64,000 nt of DNA from Deroplatys truncata (Eukaryota; Arthropoda; Insecta; Mantodea; Mantidae). Shown here piece after piece: positions 22,943 through 34,255 of this stretch (positions are counted from its first letter, which is position 1; every line of letters begins with the position of its first letter). A model generated the notes under the pieces. That model was not told the origin of the DNA and made no database searches. It saw nothing but the letters and a program-made list of their open reading frames with translations. A program made the translations under genes and the position numbers. The DNA lies in contig CM060975.1 of the NCBI GenBank assembly GCA_030765065.1, positions 170,472,993 to 170,536,992 of the forward strand. Direction: 5' to 3'.

Positions 22943-23140
22943 ATATTCAAGAGCTTCCGAGTATGAATCTCGATTAGAGTGATTTACCCGGATAAGACGT
23001 TTTCCTTATCTCCAAAAGATTAATGTCGGGTCATTGTAAGGTCTCTAGGGACCCCGGGCTCATTTGGGCGCCATTTTACCCATTTCATTCATCGTCTGAT
23101 ATGACCTGCCCGTTTAAACGTTAAACTTGAAATAAAAATG
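22920..23140 (+). mobile_element. SINE, type F, tRNA-like head
   Basis: TATAGCGTATCTGCCTCATA followed by CGAGTATGAATCTCGATTAG has the spacing of A and B boxes in a worn tRNA-derived head. The body contains GGTCTCTAGGGACCCCGGGC and GGGCGCCATTTTACC. The tail is A-rich (GAAATAAAAATGAAAT). Target duplication not identified. Confidence 0.5.
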
Positions 23141-23227
23141 AAATATTAACTGCTATTAATGACGTTCTTTAAGTTTCTAGCCATTTAATTGATTTTTACT
23201 TTTTGACTTATGTTACCTTCGTTGAAC

Positions 23228-23448
23228 CTGAGTCTCCTCCGTAATGTAGTGGTTACCATGCTAACGTCTAGTTCCTGAGGTCGCTGGTTCAAACCCGGCG
23301 TAGAGCGATGGGTTTTTTCCGGCGTAAAAATTCTTAGCATGGCTTCCTTGAGGCCTCTGAGCAAAATTACCGGTCTTTCACGCCCAATATAGAATGGGAC
23401 GCTAAGAGGAGCTAAAGAGCGTCCATAAATAAAAACATTCAATCTAAT
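23228..23448 (+). mobile_element. SINE, type C, with 10-bp TSD
   Basis: A tRNA-like head (CTCCTCCGTAATGTAGTGGT ... GGTTCAAACCC, B box at 23286-23296) followed by a body with TCTTAGCATGGCTTCCTTGA and TCACGCCCAATATAGAATGG, and an AAATAAAAA tail. Flanked by TTCGTTGAAC at 23218-23227 and 23449-23458, a perfect 10-bp target duplication. The 85-codon minus frame over it is not a gene. Confidence 0.85.
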
Positions 23449-23458
23449 TTCGTTGAAC

Positions 23459-24432
23459 GTAAACCTTCAAAGAGAGGAAGATCGCGCATCCTTTTCTCTG
23501 TTATATTTTGGTGTTTGCGCTTCAGTGATTTAGTTCAAATTTCTAATTAAGTGACTGATCATTATAGTGCTATAATAATTATTTGTTAGTCTCACATACT
23601 TCATCACTCTCAAGCCGAATGGTGTCTGACAATTCTTCTCACTTGATTTGGTGAGAAATAGAATATACAGAATATAATAATATAATATAAATGCTAATCA
23701 AGAGAAAAATAATCAATGGTAATGCAGCAAAAATCACAATGCCATTCTTCTGCTCAGCAAACACAATCTGTGCGTTAAGTAGCCTATATTCTCACAGCAA
23801 CCAAGCAGCATTCCAACTCTCAAACTACCATGCATTCTGCAAGTAAGCCGGGTCCTATCCCATCACAATTAACTTTTATTGCCAATCTACCCATACTGAT
23901 AATTCAATTGTGCAAAACCAAAGAAAAAAGATTGTTACCCAGTAAACTACGCCACTATATCGACCCCGCCAACTTCTTTCTTACTCTCGGAAAATAAACA
24001 TATATGTACGTCGCTATAATCTTCTCAACAGTCAAATAACTCTCCCTAGTGTTTTCTATCAGTAACACAATTGCTTCCAGAATTTCGAATATTATTGAAA
24101 CTTCCTCCTAAGATAAGAATTCTCCAAATTTGCATGCACAAAGTTGAAAAGTATAGGCTACTTCTGAAGGACATCAATCAGACTTGCTACCCAAATCTGA
24201 CAATGTTTGTACCACGTACTTTGTGTCCTTTAATCTGGAATACATTTCCTACTGAAACAATACCATACAAAATGTTTTCTTTGGTGATTTGTAAAATTGC
24301 TTATCCGCTTAGCGACAGTAGGCAAGTTGATGCGCTTGTCGAGTTGTACTATCCGGTGAAACAAGTTAGGAGTCTTCTAAAGACAGTAAAACTACTCAGT
24401 GCCTTGTCAAGCTTAATGATGGCAGAGGTATC
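23459..24432. other. Unassigned DNA with a 121-codon frame
   Basis: An ATAAT-rich stretch lies near 23670-23690. The plus frame 24071-24436 (121 codons, start MLPEFRILLKLPPKIRILQI) is longer than chance usually gives here but resembles no family I know. It lies just before the LINE ORF1 remnant at 24433. It could be part of the same decayed element or random. Confidence 0.3.
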
Positions 24433-24575
24433 TTAAATCTTGTTCATCTATTTTACAGTATGTTGAAAATGGCACACCAGAGACGCAACGTTGAAACTTA
24501 GCGGTGCCTCGCTGTCAAAACTGCGGTCATACCAAAAGCTATTGCCGCTTAAAGCCACATTACAATTTCAGGTGA
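24433..24575 (+). pseudogene. Jockey-like LINE ORF1 zinc-knuckle remnant
   Basis: In the frame ending at 24575, the reading SILQYVENGTPETQR, a stop, then PRCQNCGHTKSYCRLKP resembles the zone just before and in the first CCHC knuckle of Jockey-clade ORF1 proteins. There the usual pattern is CqrCq.yGHT..yC. Three residues between the second Cys and GHT seem lost. Only this short piece remains; no RT domain was found next to it. Assignment is by motif only and is tentative. Confidence 0.4.
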
Positions 24576-26424
24576 ATAAAACGTAAACATGTTCCGTAAG
24601 AGTGTATACTACAAGTGAGAACATCCGGCTAATTATAAAGTGTTTTCATTGTTTGTATTTGAACGAAAATATACACATGGATCTCGTTGGAGAGAAAATT
24701 CCAGTCTTAAATCTCGTATCACTAATAAGGCCTTCTAATACGTAGCAATAAACCCGGAATATCGGATATAATATAAATAACAACAATCGGAACAACGTGA
24801 TTGGCAGTGGACTTTGATTTATTGCTACTTAGCCCTTATAAGGCTTTGGAATTCGATTTTTGAACTGCAAGCACACTTAGAGGGAATGTCGAAGAACGCG
24901 CCTTTTTCAGATCACTAACCCTCAATTTGCTCCTGTTTGCTATAAAAGAGCCTACAGTTTTACTGTCTAAATCCGAGGGTCGCCCCATATGAGTTGATAT
25001 CTGAATTATAGGAAATTATGTGATCTAGTCTAGTCCCGTTCGTAAATTGCTTCCAATTTACTAGTTCAGGTACCGTATCCCGACATTGTCAACTGAGAGT
25101 AACCTCAACACCAACGGTATCCAATTGTGTTTTACCTACTTAGATTATTTTCACAATGAATTTCACCACATTAATTATTCATTGCAACTCATTCGTAAGA
25201 AACACCTAGTCAGGCACTAATGGCAATATGAATCGTCTCTTGGCTGCATTGTAAACTTAAAACCAGGTATACGAAAATCGAACTTAAAACATATAACTAC
25301 AATTGTACCAATCTCCGCAAAAGTGATCCTACATGGAACTACACATAGTGTTTATCCAGCTTTACAAGTCGATGGATAAATGATAGCTGATCCACCTAGA
25401 TTCGATACTTTTGGCTTATTTTCAAACATCAAACACCACTTTCGATCTATAATCTACTACTCCATTTGGCTACATTTGAAAAACTTCCGTCCTCGAAAAG
25501 AATTAATTAATAAACCAGTGTAAAGGGCTCGTTTACTACTTCTATTCAAACTGAAATTCCCTGGAAATGATCTCATCTGCAGTTCTGTCAATCAGCCAAA
25601 CAAAACAGGCAACGGCTTATTTGATTTTCAGCTTGAACCTTCCTCTTCGGCTCATTATGTTCCGTAGAAATACGAGTTGGTTGAAATCAATATGAACAAC
25701 AAACCAATAAAACCTTAAGAATTTATTGTCCAGCTACAGGGGGATAATTATTAAAGTCAAAGATTTTGGCAAAGGTCGTGCTTCGATGGCTTTCATAACG
25801 GTTTTGAGTTTGGAATACGTACAAATATACTAATATATAAAACTCACGCAGTCCATTTATCAGGAGTTTAAACGTCATCAGTACACGGCAGAATTATTTT
25901 TCGATACTGCAAAACTCGTTATAAAGTATGGCAGGGTCGTTTTAATATTTAGCCATTTTGCAAAGTCCTCCTCCTTATCTGTTAGTTTGATGTCTGCATC
26001 TTAAGTTTGAAACTCTTATAGCCCTTTCCCGGTCACTATCGGAAACATGTGATTCACAAGGCATAAGAAGCACAAGAAACAGACTGTTGAATGTTTTAGG
26101 TTTTACTTCCACCACGGAAAAAACAGAAAAGCAGTGATTGTTTTTTATGGTTTTGAAAATGTCATGAAAATATGTGGAGAGGTGACGAGAGTAAAAGTGG
26201 GGGAGTGGGAGTCAAATAAAGACACAGGCCAGAAAGGCACAGGGGGAGAGAGAGATAAAGAACCTCCAGCGTTAAGACAATAAAGCGGGCGAAGCTATCG
26301 GAAATCCTAGGCAAGAAATACAAAGATGTATATTGAATGCGTTAGAGTACAATCTTTATTTGTACACTATCACTAAGAAAATTCTCATTTAAGTATCTGG
26401 CGGCAAACAGAAGTAATCTAAACT
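24576..26424. other. Intergenic-like DNA, nothing recognised
   Basis: No gene, RNA or repeat boundary supported. A purine-rich run (GGGGGAGAGAGAGATAAAG) is at about 26240. Confidence 0.4.
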
Positions 26425-26768
26425 AAATTAAACTCGGTGGCGCAGCAGCCCATTGCCGGATCGAGGCCTACCGCCCAACCACTGCATCTCCCATCTCTAC
26501 CCACAACAGGCGTAATGGAGTGGGATGCATTACTGGAGGGTGTGACGTGGTCAGCGCCCCGGTTCCCTCTGGGGTCGGTATATGCGGCCTTCTTAACTTC
26601 TAGCCGATTTTTTTAAAATCAAGAAGCTGCTCAATTGGCCTCTCAGAGACCTAATGAGGCTGAGTACATCCCGGGCCAGGTCTCCCAGCAGGAGAAAATC
26701 CCTACGCCAGTACAGGGAATCGAACTTGGGTCTCTCGCTTGGTAAGCAGTGAAGTTGGCCGCGTTCTA
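26425..26768 (-). mobile_element. SINE, type D, reverse orientation
   Basis: Read on the minus strand: a head with CACTGCTTACCAAGCGAGAG and B box AAGTTCGATTCCC (complement at 26715-26727). The core is GGCCCGGGATGTACTCAGCC, then TCTGAGAGGCCAATTGAGCA, and the end is GGCAATGGGCTGCTGCGCCA. GC content stands out from the surroundings. I could not find a target duplication. Confidence 0.65.
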
Positions 26769-28559
26769 GATATGCAGTTCTGAAGTTGGAATCCCTCAGC
26801 TTGTGACTGAATTGCCATTCCGGTGCATTCTTCCTGCCTTGGCTGGCTAGCGTTGAGCAGTATTGACTCTGTAATGTCTGCAGGGGGGATTACATTACTT
26901 TTGGCTATAATGAAACATCGACCATAATAATTGTTAACTTTATTATTCAGTTATTGCTACACATCCTGGAACCGCGTACCACCACTCCGTTAATTTTTCG
27001 AGACAAACAACGTAATCGTCACAATTCGTAATCCTATGAACATACCGGTGATTTCTGAAACGGCGAGATTTCCAAGTCCTCTTAACATTTTTGTAGAGCG
27101 ATCCTTCGTAGCGTGCATCCCCAGCACTTTCTTACGCAAGCGCAGAGTTCAAAGAAGTGAAGCTACTTTCGATTTGCAAAACCAGTCATGTCAGATTTCA
27201 TTCCTACTTCCCATATGTCACGTGATTATTTTGCTCACTTTTTAATCATGTGAGTGTTTCTTATTTTTGTATTCGCCGATTCATATTCCATACTTTGAAC
27301 TTATTGGCTAAGATTTGGGCTTTTCGTTGCGTTTCTAACCTTCTATTTCCATGGCACTAGTTAAAATTATTTGAATATAAACTGTATCACGTACGTAGTT
27401 TTATGACTATAATCCCCTTGAATTTCGTAGATGGGACGCACTTCCAACTTTGAAAGGAGTAGCAAAATTCCGAGTGTCCATAAGCCTTGGGTATCGGTTT
27501 CTCGCCTTTTTGTTACAATGCTGCCTGTCCCAAGGAGGGATGCACACGGTTCCTTTCTCCAACTCAAGTTACAATATTATAGCTTTATGAGGATTTTTAT
27601 TATACAAGTTACAATATTAAATACAAGATTTTATATCTGCGTTAGTGGCATTGCGTGGTTACAATCTCTTCATTATATTCCATCGTTTATATTATTACAG
27701 TATTAGTTTATATCTGGTTTAACTTATTTTCAATAACTAACGGGCAGTATTAGACAGTCAGCAGCTGCGCTACCACCGTGCAAAGGAGGCAACCAACATC
27801 ACTAATGTTTATTCATTTCTTGCCTTTACTTTAATCAATTTAAAGCAACTCGCAGACCATGACAATTCTTCCAGTTTCCTATTGTTTTCCTTTCTCTTAA
27901 GTTTCCAGAATCTCCTATCATCTGATACCAATAACGGCTCCCGATGAGCCGGTCCTCTATTTGTTTTAAGTATTTCGATACAGAATCATTAATCAGTGAG
28001 CAAAAACCATTACTATATGAGAAGGGGCAGAGTAAAATATAATCTGATTGGATGAAGCTGCATTGTAAAGAGTGCACCACATACTAAAACTTTTCATTTT
28101 GCGAAGTATATCGACTAAACTAAACATTACTGCCCTTTCTGAACACGTTTGTATAACTAGGATGCTCTAAATTTACTTTGAATGTAAAATGTTATTGATT
28201 TTATTTTTACACAAAGTGGTACCATATTTTTATACCTGGTGAATATCATAGACTCCATAAATATATTATACAGATCTTATGATTTTAAGATGGTATTTAT
28301 TTATGTAAAGTTAGCTGCCTGAATGATTAATGAATTCTAAGCTCATGATTTTATTTCTAAGCCAACATTTGCATTTTCAAAACATTTGAGGGCTGAAAGT
28401 AAGTAAAATTACGGCTCAGTTGGAGATTGGTGCATTGGATAATATTGGGAGTAACGATATGGAATGGTGAGGGAGTTTTGGAAATGTGTGCGCTCACAGA
28501 AAGAGGATATAGATAGACAGTAAATTGAGTTTTGTTTATGGACACACTTTAACTGCTAT
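26769..28559. other. Intergenic-like DNA, nothing recognised
   Basis: Frames up to 91 codons (27431-27706) occur but overlap others on the opposite strand and look random. No repeat ends seen. Confidence 0.4.
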
Positions 28560-28729
28560 GGTTCTTAGCGTTCCATTCTATATTGGGCGTGAAAGACCGG
28601 GAATTTTGCTCAGAAGCCTCTTTATCAGGCTTGAGATCCTTTTAGTTGTCGTAAATCTAGGACATCAATGGGACCACTGGCTTTACTTTCCTTCCGAGGA
28701 AGCCATGCTAAGGATTTTTACGCCCGAAA
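28560..28729 (-). mobile_element. SINE, type C, truncated and interrupted
   Basis: Reverse copy of the 23.2-kb SINE body: GCGTTCCATTCTATATTGGG, TGAAAGACCGGGAATTTTGC, and after about 75 foreign bases GAGGAAGCCATGCTAAGGAT. The tRNA head is missing, as in 5' truncation. The 75-bp insert begins soon after AGAAGCCTC and has no visible ends. Confidence 0.7.
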
Positions 28730-29284
28730 ACAGAGAACTAGGTAAACAGAGAATTTGTGCGGAGGAGAATGAGAAGAAGTCATTAGCCTTGCGTAAGAAG
28801 CTTAAGACAGAATAAAGTGCAGTATTTAGATATATGCAATAAAAAGGAGAGGGAAGCTATCGTAAGGTTTCGCTTATAGGTGTGGAAATTAAGAGTGTCA
28901 TACAATGCAACCTATATGTCCAATTTACGGAGAAAATGAGGACCGATTACAGTTTTATTTGGTACACATAGGAACTGATGATTGGCGGAATAAATTAATA
29001 AGAGAAAATGGCTTAGAAGTAAGAGTTATGTAACGATTAAGAAAATGTTTATGGATCTGTCACAGCTAAGGCGTTTAGGAGTATTTTTGTTGAATGTTAG
29101 AACCAAATGGAAACAAGTCGACAAGAGTTAGCACGGTAGATGTAGGAGATAAGAATAATAGGGTGATATGGCATATAAAACAATCTGCAGAAGAAAAATT
29201 GTAAAGATTTATAGAAGTTCGAATGTCTATGAGAACATGGCTGGAGCCAATTCCTATAGACTCGCCATGAAATTGACTTAGCAC
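28730..29284. other. Unassigned DNA
   Basis: A purine-rich plus-strand stretch follows the truncated SINE; the frame 28525-28815 merely reads through the SINE into it. No gene supported. Confidence 0.4.
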
Positions 29285-29620
29285 TAAATACTATTTAGTC
29301 AGCTTATCCTCTTGTATGTAGTGCTTGCTCCCCCTAGGACACCCGTGCTAAGGTCAGTGGCTGTGGAGGAGCAAACGAGCATGGAATCAGAGAATGAAGA
29401 ACCCGGAATGGGGGATCGGCCCGTCGCCAGTTATGAGAGGGTGGAAGAAGATGATATGAAATGAAGGTGAAATGGATGAAAGGAAAGGTGATGATGGAGC
29501 AATTGGCGGATTGAACAACAGAGAAAACCGTGGAAGACCCGCCCAGACTTTGCTTCGTCCACCAAAATCCAACATGGGATTCCTGGGATCGCCTTCGTGG
29601 GAGGCGAGCAGTCTAATCCC
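29285..29620 (-). mobile_element. SINE, type A, diverged copy
   Basis: Reverse copy of the 11.8-kb SINE with many differences. The tail side begins TTATCCTCTTGTATGTAGTG; the body has AAAGGTGATGATGGAGCAAT and CGCCCAGACTTTGCTTCGTC. The head side breaks off after GAGGCGAGCAGTCTAATCCC, so the first part of the tRNA head is missing. Older than the copies at 11.8 and 36.6 kb. Confidence 0.75.
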
Positions 29621-30702
29621 TCAATTAAATAAAGAAATTAAAGTTTGTTGCAGTTAAAATAAGATGTTTGAATTAAGTGCTAAAACAAGTTGAAGCAAAG
29701 AAAATGTCAAAATTTACTCTTAGGAAAGCCAGTTTTTGACCTGATCGTCATACCTCTGCATTTTATGTAAGCTGCTATGGTATACGTTAGTTTTACATGC
29801 CACTCTTTTTATATTAAGCTCACATTTGCGGTTTTATATACCTATAACACGCTTTCAAGAACATTTTAATGAGTATACGCTATACTGTTATAGCGTAATG
29901 GTTAATCACTTTCATCCCAATAGGGAGTGGAGTTTTCGCTTAGATGGAAGGGAACCCAAATATTCGTCCCCGCTTGATTTCTTAAGCAAAATTAAATAAT
30001 ATTAATTGTATAATAAGTGTTAGTATTTATTACGGTTCCCCAGTTTATCAAAATTTAAACTCGAGCTTGTATCTGTTTTGCCTTACCCATATCCGCCAAT
30101 CGTAAAAGATAAGGCTGCCAATTAATACGGCTAATTTTCTAGAAGCAGATAAGGGCTGCATTGGACGAGTTAGGGCATTGTTAACACTCCACCACGTATA
30201 AACTAGTGTTTCTTGTACTTTAAAACCTCCATTCACCGGGGAGGGGACCATGCAGTAAATAAAAACAAGTTTTGAATGTCGCCAAGTTATTTTGTACCTG
30301 TTATTGGAGAGTTTAAGTTTTAATACAGTTATATTTGCCAGAATGACAGTTACACTATCTTGTAAACAATGTTATCCTTGATGGAACTGGGCATCGAACA
30401 AGGGAATTTCCGTTTTGCAAGTAATATTAACCATAAGACCAGGAAGGCAGACTGAATGGCTTCATAGTGTGAGTTATTTTAAACAGAAAGGTTACAGTTA
30501 TCGATCAATGTCGTGATTTATGTGTAGAACTAAGATCAACGTGAAAGCCCCAGGGCACAGTCCATACAAATTCGTGGCCTTTCACAGCATACCTGGTGAC
30601 AAATGAACGGCGTTGCGATAGGAAGAATAAGTCCGTATATTCTACAAGAAACCCACATCCCTTGAAAGCTTCAAGACTCATTCTTCTCCTTGCTTTCAAG
30701 GG
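29621..30702. other. Intergenic-like DNA
   Basis: No gene recognised. A 64-codon minus frame at 30505-30699 (MKARRRMSLEAFKGCGFLVE...) looks somewhat protein-like but is unassigned. Confidence 0.35.
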
Positions 30703-31004
30703 TGTCAGAACTTTTCCTTTTGCGGTTAATTCTGGTGAGGTAGCGGCTTGCGGAATTAGTTGACGTCACGCGGAAAGAAATGGGAAAATCCCACGCTTGA
30801 CCTCCTCTAACGAAAAATTCATGAGCTGCCGCAATCAAGAGTAGTCATCAATCACCGGGACGGTGTATATAAAGGTATGAGACCATTATAGAAAATGAGA
30901 AGCGTTTTGCTGAGGCTTGCCGCAGTCTCAAAGCAGAAATAATAAATTACTGCTAATAATTACACCGTGGCTGGATTAAAATTCAGCTATACCGTCTTCC
31001 TACA
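30703..31004 (+). mobile_element. Possible solo LTR
   Basis: TGTCAGAAC at 30703 to CCTACA at 31004 has LTR-like anatomy: a GC-richer upstream part with TTGACGTCACGCGG, TATATAAAGG at 30866-30875, and AATAAA at 30941-30946. Start TG and end CA fit an LTR. No matching target duplication is visible at these ends and no internal region follows, so the boundaries are guesses. It could instead be a host promoter. Confidence 0.35.
30866..30875 (+). promoter_or_regulatory. TATA-box promoter candidate
   Basis: TATATAAAGG, about 100 bp downstream of a CRE-type TGACGTCA. Sits within the possible solo LTR. Confidence 0.45.
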
Positions 31005-31042
31005 TAAAGATTCCTTATTTTCTTCCACAATTCTTTTAAGGC

Positions 31043-31340
31043 TGGCCCCGTGGCTCAGTCGGTAGAGCAACTGCCTGCTGTGCGAGGGGTCCCGAGTTTG
31101 ATTCCCGGCTGGGGGTGGGAAGTTTTCTGTAGCCAAGATTAATTCCTATCCTCCCCTGAGTTTGGAAGTGTGAATGAGATTGTGAATGTGCGTAGAATCT
31201 AATGATTAAAAACACAAAAATCCAAAAGTGCATGAAACCCGACGACAAGAGTTACACGAGTTAACACCATTGCTAATAGGGAATAAGTTCCAAAGGAAAG
31301 GCCGCCGATAAGACCAATACAGTTAAAGGCGGGGACTAAA
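31043..31340 (+). mobile_element. SINE, type E, intact tRNA-like head
   Basis: The head GGCCCCGTGGCTCAGTCGGT ... GAGTTTGATTCCCGGCTGG has clear A (TGGCTCAGTCGG) and B (GTTTGATTCCC) boxes in tRNA spacing. It then continues into a non-tRNA body (GGGAAGTTTTCTGTAGCCAA ...) and GCCGCCGATAAGACCAATAC near the end, so it is a SINE and not a tRNA gene. The downstream limit is approximate. The 70-codon minus frame over it is not a gene. Confidence 0.75.
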
Positions 31341-31429
31341 ACAGAAACAAAATTCTTTTAAGAATTTGAAATGAAGTAAGAGGTCTTTTTCGGAATCGTT
31401 TTTAGAATTTCTGTTTAGGTTTTCTAATG

Positions 31430-31800
31430 GCTAAATTTATTTCATTTTTATTTTTTAGTAATTCTTTTTTTATTTTTTGATACCCGTTCAGTTTTATTTT
31501 TCTTTATAGTTCTTCTTCTTCGTTTCTTCGTGGTTGTTGTTCTCTATATAAATACATTACTTTTTAGTAATTTTGTAATTTTTTAATTCTTTGATGCCTA
31601 TCCATTTTTCTTTGTATTTCACCTACTTCTCTTCCTTGTTTCTTGTGGTTTTGATTCCTCTATTGTGTCCTGCATAAATGCATTTTTTAAATTTCACCTA
31701 ATTGCTGTATTGTTTTTTCGTTTATGCTTTTTTAATCTTTTTGGTTCTACATGATTTCGTTTCCAATCTAATAGCGCAGTCAGTCACATACATAAATACC
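31430..31800 (+). repeat. T-rich degenerate tandem repeat
   Basis: About 370 bp dominated by T. TTTTTAGTAATT recurs near 31455 and 31562 and ATAAATNCAT near 31548 and 31675, so a unit of very roughly 110-125 bp appears two to three times with decay. No coding potential. Confidence 0.5.
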
Positions 31801-31811
31801 GTAGTGGTCAC

Positions 31812-32066
31812 CGAGTGAAATGGCTCCAGGTAACATGTGAGACGCATTCGGAGGTCCCGAGTTCAATTACATCGACCGCCCACTCTGACTTTGGGTTTTC
31901 GTGGTTTTCCCTGGTCAATAGGCGGATACTGGGGTAGTTTATCTACCGCGATTTCCTTTCCATTATTTCCCTTTCATACCACGTCCTTCTCAACTTCCAG
32001 GTGTGCAGGTATATGGCGGTGCGGGACAGCTGACGCGAATAGCTACTTACAAATTCTTTGCTGTCC
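31812..32066 (+). mobile_element. SINE, type B
   Basis: A worn head with B-box-like CGAGTTCAATTACATC is followed by CCCACTCTGACTTTGGGTTT and TCGTGGTTTTCCCTGG, then a pyrimidine-rich body. The core matches the SINE at 48.6 kb (TACTCTGACCATGGGGTTTT, TCGTGGTTTTCC), so both are one family. Ends approximate. Confidence 0.65.
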
Positions 32067-33040
32067 ACATTAGTTCTTTGTATAGTGTTGTACAATATTG
32101 AGAAATTGTTTGTGTTATTATTTATGTATAAATAATTGTTATCGCCTTAGCTTCGAACAATTCCTTTGTATTAACGCTGCATGGGATGTACATCATCACT
32201 ATCGTCAACTGTTGCTGGCTGGTAACTAGGATCCATTAAGGAGTCATAGATGGAAAAATCCAAATCTAAACCAGGCACCGTTGAACAGTTTGTTGGCATC
32301 TTCAGCTTTCACAGAAGTGCTTTCTGTAATACAGCCGTGATTTTCTGCAATACAGTTAAGAAATTACGTATAAGCAAACAGCTTTAACTTGACAACTGTG
32401 TACAACCCACCTATATATTTAGGTTTAATTAGTTAATGAAATGTTTACTGTGAATAATGATAAAAACTTCACAGCCTGCAATAACATAGCTGCTTGATGA
32501 CGAAAGCACATTGTGGAAGGTAAATGAACTCTCTTTCGGAGCACACTTTTGGTTCTCGAAAAGGTTAAGAATTTTTCTTCCTCTCGAAAACAGTTGACTG
32601 CATAACAGCAAAGGCTTGAATAATGAATTACTGACAATGGTTTGAGCTGTACTGTGCAGCACAATAATGGATAAACACTGGTGTTAACATTGTTTATTAC
32701 AAATGTTACGTCGACAATGTGTGTGTACAGGTTGTTCCGCATTTTGGATATGCATGTAAAAATACACTTAGTGACAAAACGCTGTTATACCATTTAACAC
32801 CATAGTATTGCAAAGAGAGCTAAAATGATTTAAAAGGCAAAATTCTACTGTGACATTAAATATAAAAGTGCATGTAAATACGCTACAGACTATCTCGGGA
32901 ACGGTTAACGGTTTCTCTGTTTTACCATTGAATAGATTTGTTTTCCAAGGCGAAGAAGCAGATATGTCAAAATGGCCAATTTTTTAGTACGCTGTTATGA
33001 TTCTGAACCCCCGAGTTATAGTTCATTCATAATAGTTTTT
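32067..33040. other. Intergenic-like DNA with one TIR-like start
   Basis: No gene supported. TACAGGTTGTTCCGCATTTT at about 32727 resembles a DNA-transposon end, but I found no inverted partner. A 105-codon minus frame (32425-32742) crosses it and is unassigned. Confidence 0.35.
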
Positions 33041-33057
33041 TTTAAACAGCCCTTTTA

Positions 33058-33261
33058 TTAGGCTTTATTACACGTACTTTTAAATTTCAAGTCTTTTTTT
33101 TTTCTTTTGTGTGAGCATACCGCTTTTTGTAGGGTTTCCTGGTCTAAAATGATGACCTGATCGTCAGACAATATGAATTTGTTATCATTACTTACCTGAC
33201 TAAGCCAGTGATAAACATTTGCGCTCAAATGATACCAAATAATTACATGAAATTGGGGCAC
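33058..33261 (-). other. 67-codon frame with 3' AATAAA, unknown
   Basis: Minus frame from 33261 with a polar, charged product (SDDQVIILDQETLQKAV, then HKRKKKDLKFK). AATAAA overlaps the last codons, and a run of eight A follows about 20 bases after the stop. It could be the 3' end of a retrocopied transcript, but no parent gene is recognised and chance is possible. Confidence 0.2.
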
Positions 33262-33299
33262 CTATATGGGGCACCTTTGTTTAATTTTGGGGGGGATAA

Positions 33300-34147
33300 T
33301 TTCTAATACAGATAGCTTTCACTTCATATAATGGTTTGCACTAAATATTAAAAAATCCTTTCACATAACAAACTATAGTCTACCTTAGATATCATATAAA
33401 TGACTTTGGTTTATTCAACAATTAAAAAATAGTTTAGAAGATAAAACCCTCGTCAGTTCTGAACAATTTGTTTTAGAACGGTCCTCGCAGATGCTTTTGT
33501 GATGTTCACCGCTGAATTACGTTTCAGAAATTCCTTCAAATAGTTTTACAACAAATCTTTGAATGTATTCTGTAGTGCCCGTCTCCTGTACACCAAAGTC
33601 ACAACTAAAGCAGAGGAAACTTACTGAGACGTTTTCACAAATACGACGCAGCTAAAATATTTGTCAGAATTACAAAAATATAACTCAGTTTTACAAATGT
33701 TACTTTTAATGTTTCTTGCTACACATAAGTACCTGAAAATTTCCTAGTGCATTGTTGTGAAGCACCAAAAAGGTTTGGGTAAGTTGGGAAGATTACAACT
33801 CAACCCCCATTTTGATTATAAATGCACAATTAAATTTAATCGCCAGTAAATTTTGCAAACATAAACTTGAAAAACTAATGGACGCCTAAAAATACATTAC
33901 AGTTCTTTGATTAAAACACCCAAACCACCGGCTCGCAAATGCTTCAAAAGTTATAATTGCCCAGTTTCAAACGCCTCAAATCTCGGCTAAACAAATCAAA
34001 ACTTCCAACACGGTCAATCAAAGAAAATCCAGTAGACAGCTTACATGCAATGAATAAGCAGAGGCATTTTAAAGGATACAGTCAGAAAATATAAAGACCA
34101 GACAAGTTACATTAAGGACTCAAAAATAAGAACGAATTTGAAAGCGG
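33300..34147. other. Intergenic-like DNA, nothing recognised
   Basis: AT-rich with no supported feature. It lies downstream (in minus-strand terms) of the candidate exon below, so it would be intronic if that exon is real. Confidence 0.35.
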
Positions 34148-34153
34148 ACTTAC

Positions 34154-34255
34154 CAAGAGGACCGCACCGCCCGTAACGGTACCTAAGGCAGAACTCGGTT
34201 CAGTTTTCCCAAAAATAGGCCACCTGCCGCCAACCGGAGACAACAGCGCCACCAT
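34154..34255 (-). CDS. Candidate exon of an unknown host gene
   Basis: On the minus strand an ATG at 34255 opens 34 codons (MVALLSPVGGRWPIF...) that run without a stop to a strong splice donor, CTCTTG|GTAAGT, with the exon ending at 34154. A pyrimidine-rich acceptor-like sequence (CTTGTTTGTTCTTTAG) ends four bases before the ATG, so it could equally be an internal exon. The stretch is GC-richer than its surroundings and hit by no known repeat. This is the only place in the window where I see coherent splice signals outside a mobile element. No family is recognised and no partner exon was found. Confidence 0.25.

Noticed and set aside
24071-24436. 121-codon protein gene
   Set aside because: No similarity recognised and no supporting context; left as unassigned, since it may belong to the LINE remnant beside it.
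31043-31115. tRNA gene
   Set aside because: A and B boxes are present, but the sequence runs on into a SINE body and the acceptor-stem 3' side is not completed; the same is true of the heads at 11.8, 23.2, 26.7 and 48.6 kb.
32727-32760. DNA-transposon end (TACAGGTTGTTCC...)
   Set aside because: Looks like a transposon terminus, but no inverted partner was found within several kilobases to the right.
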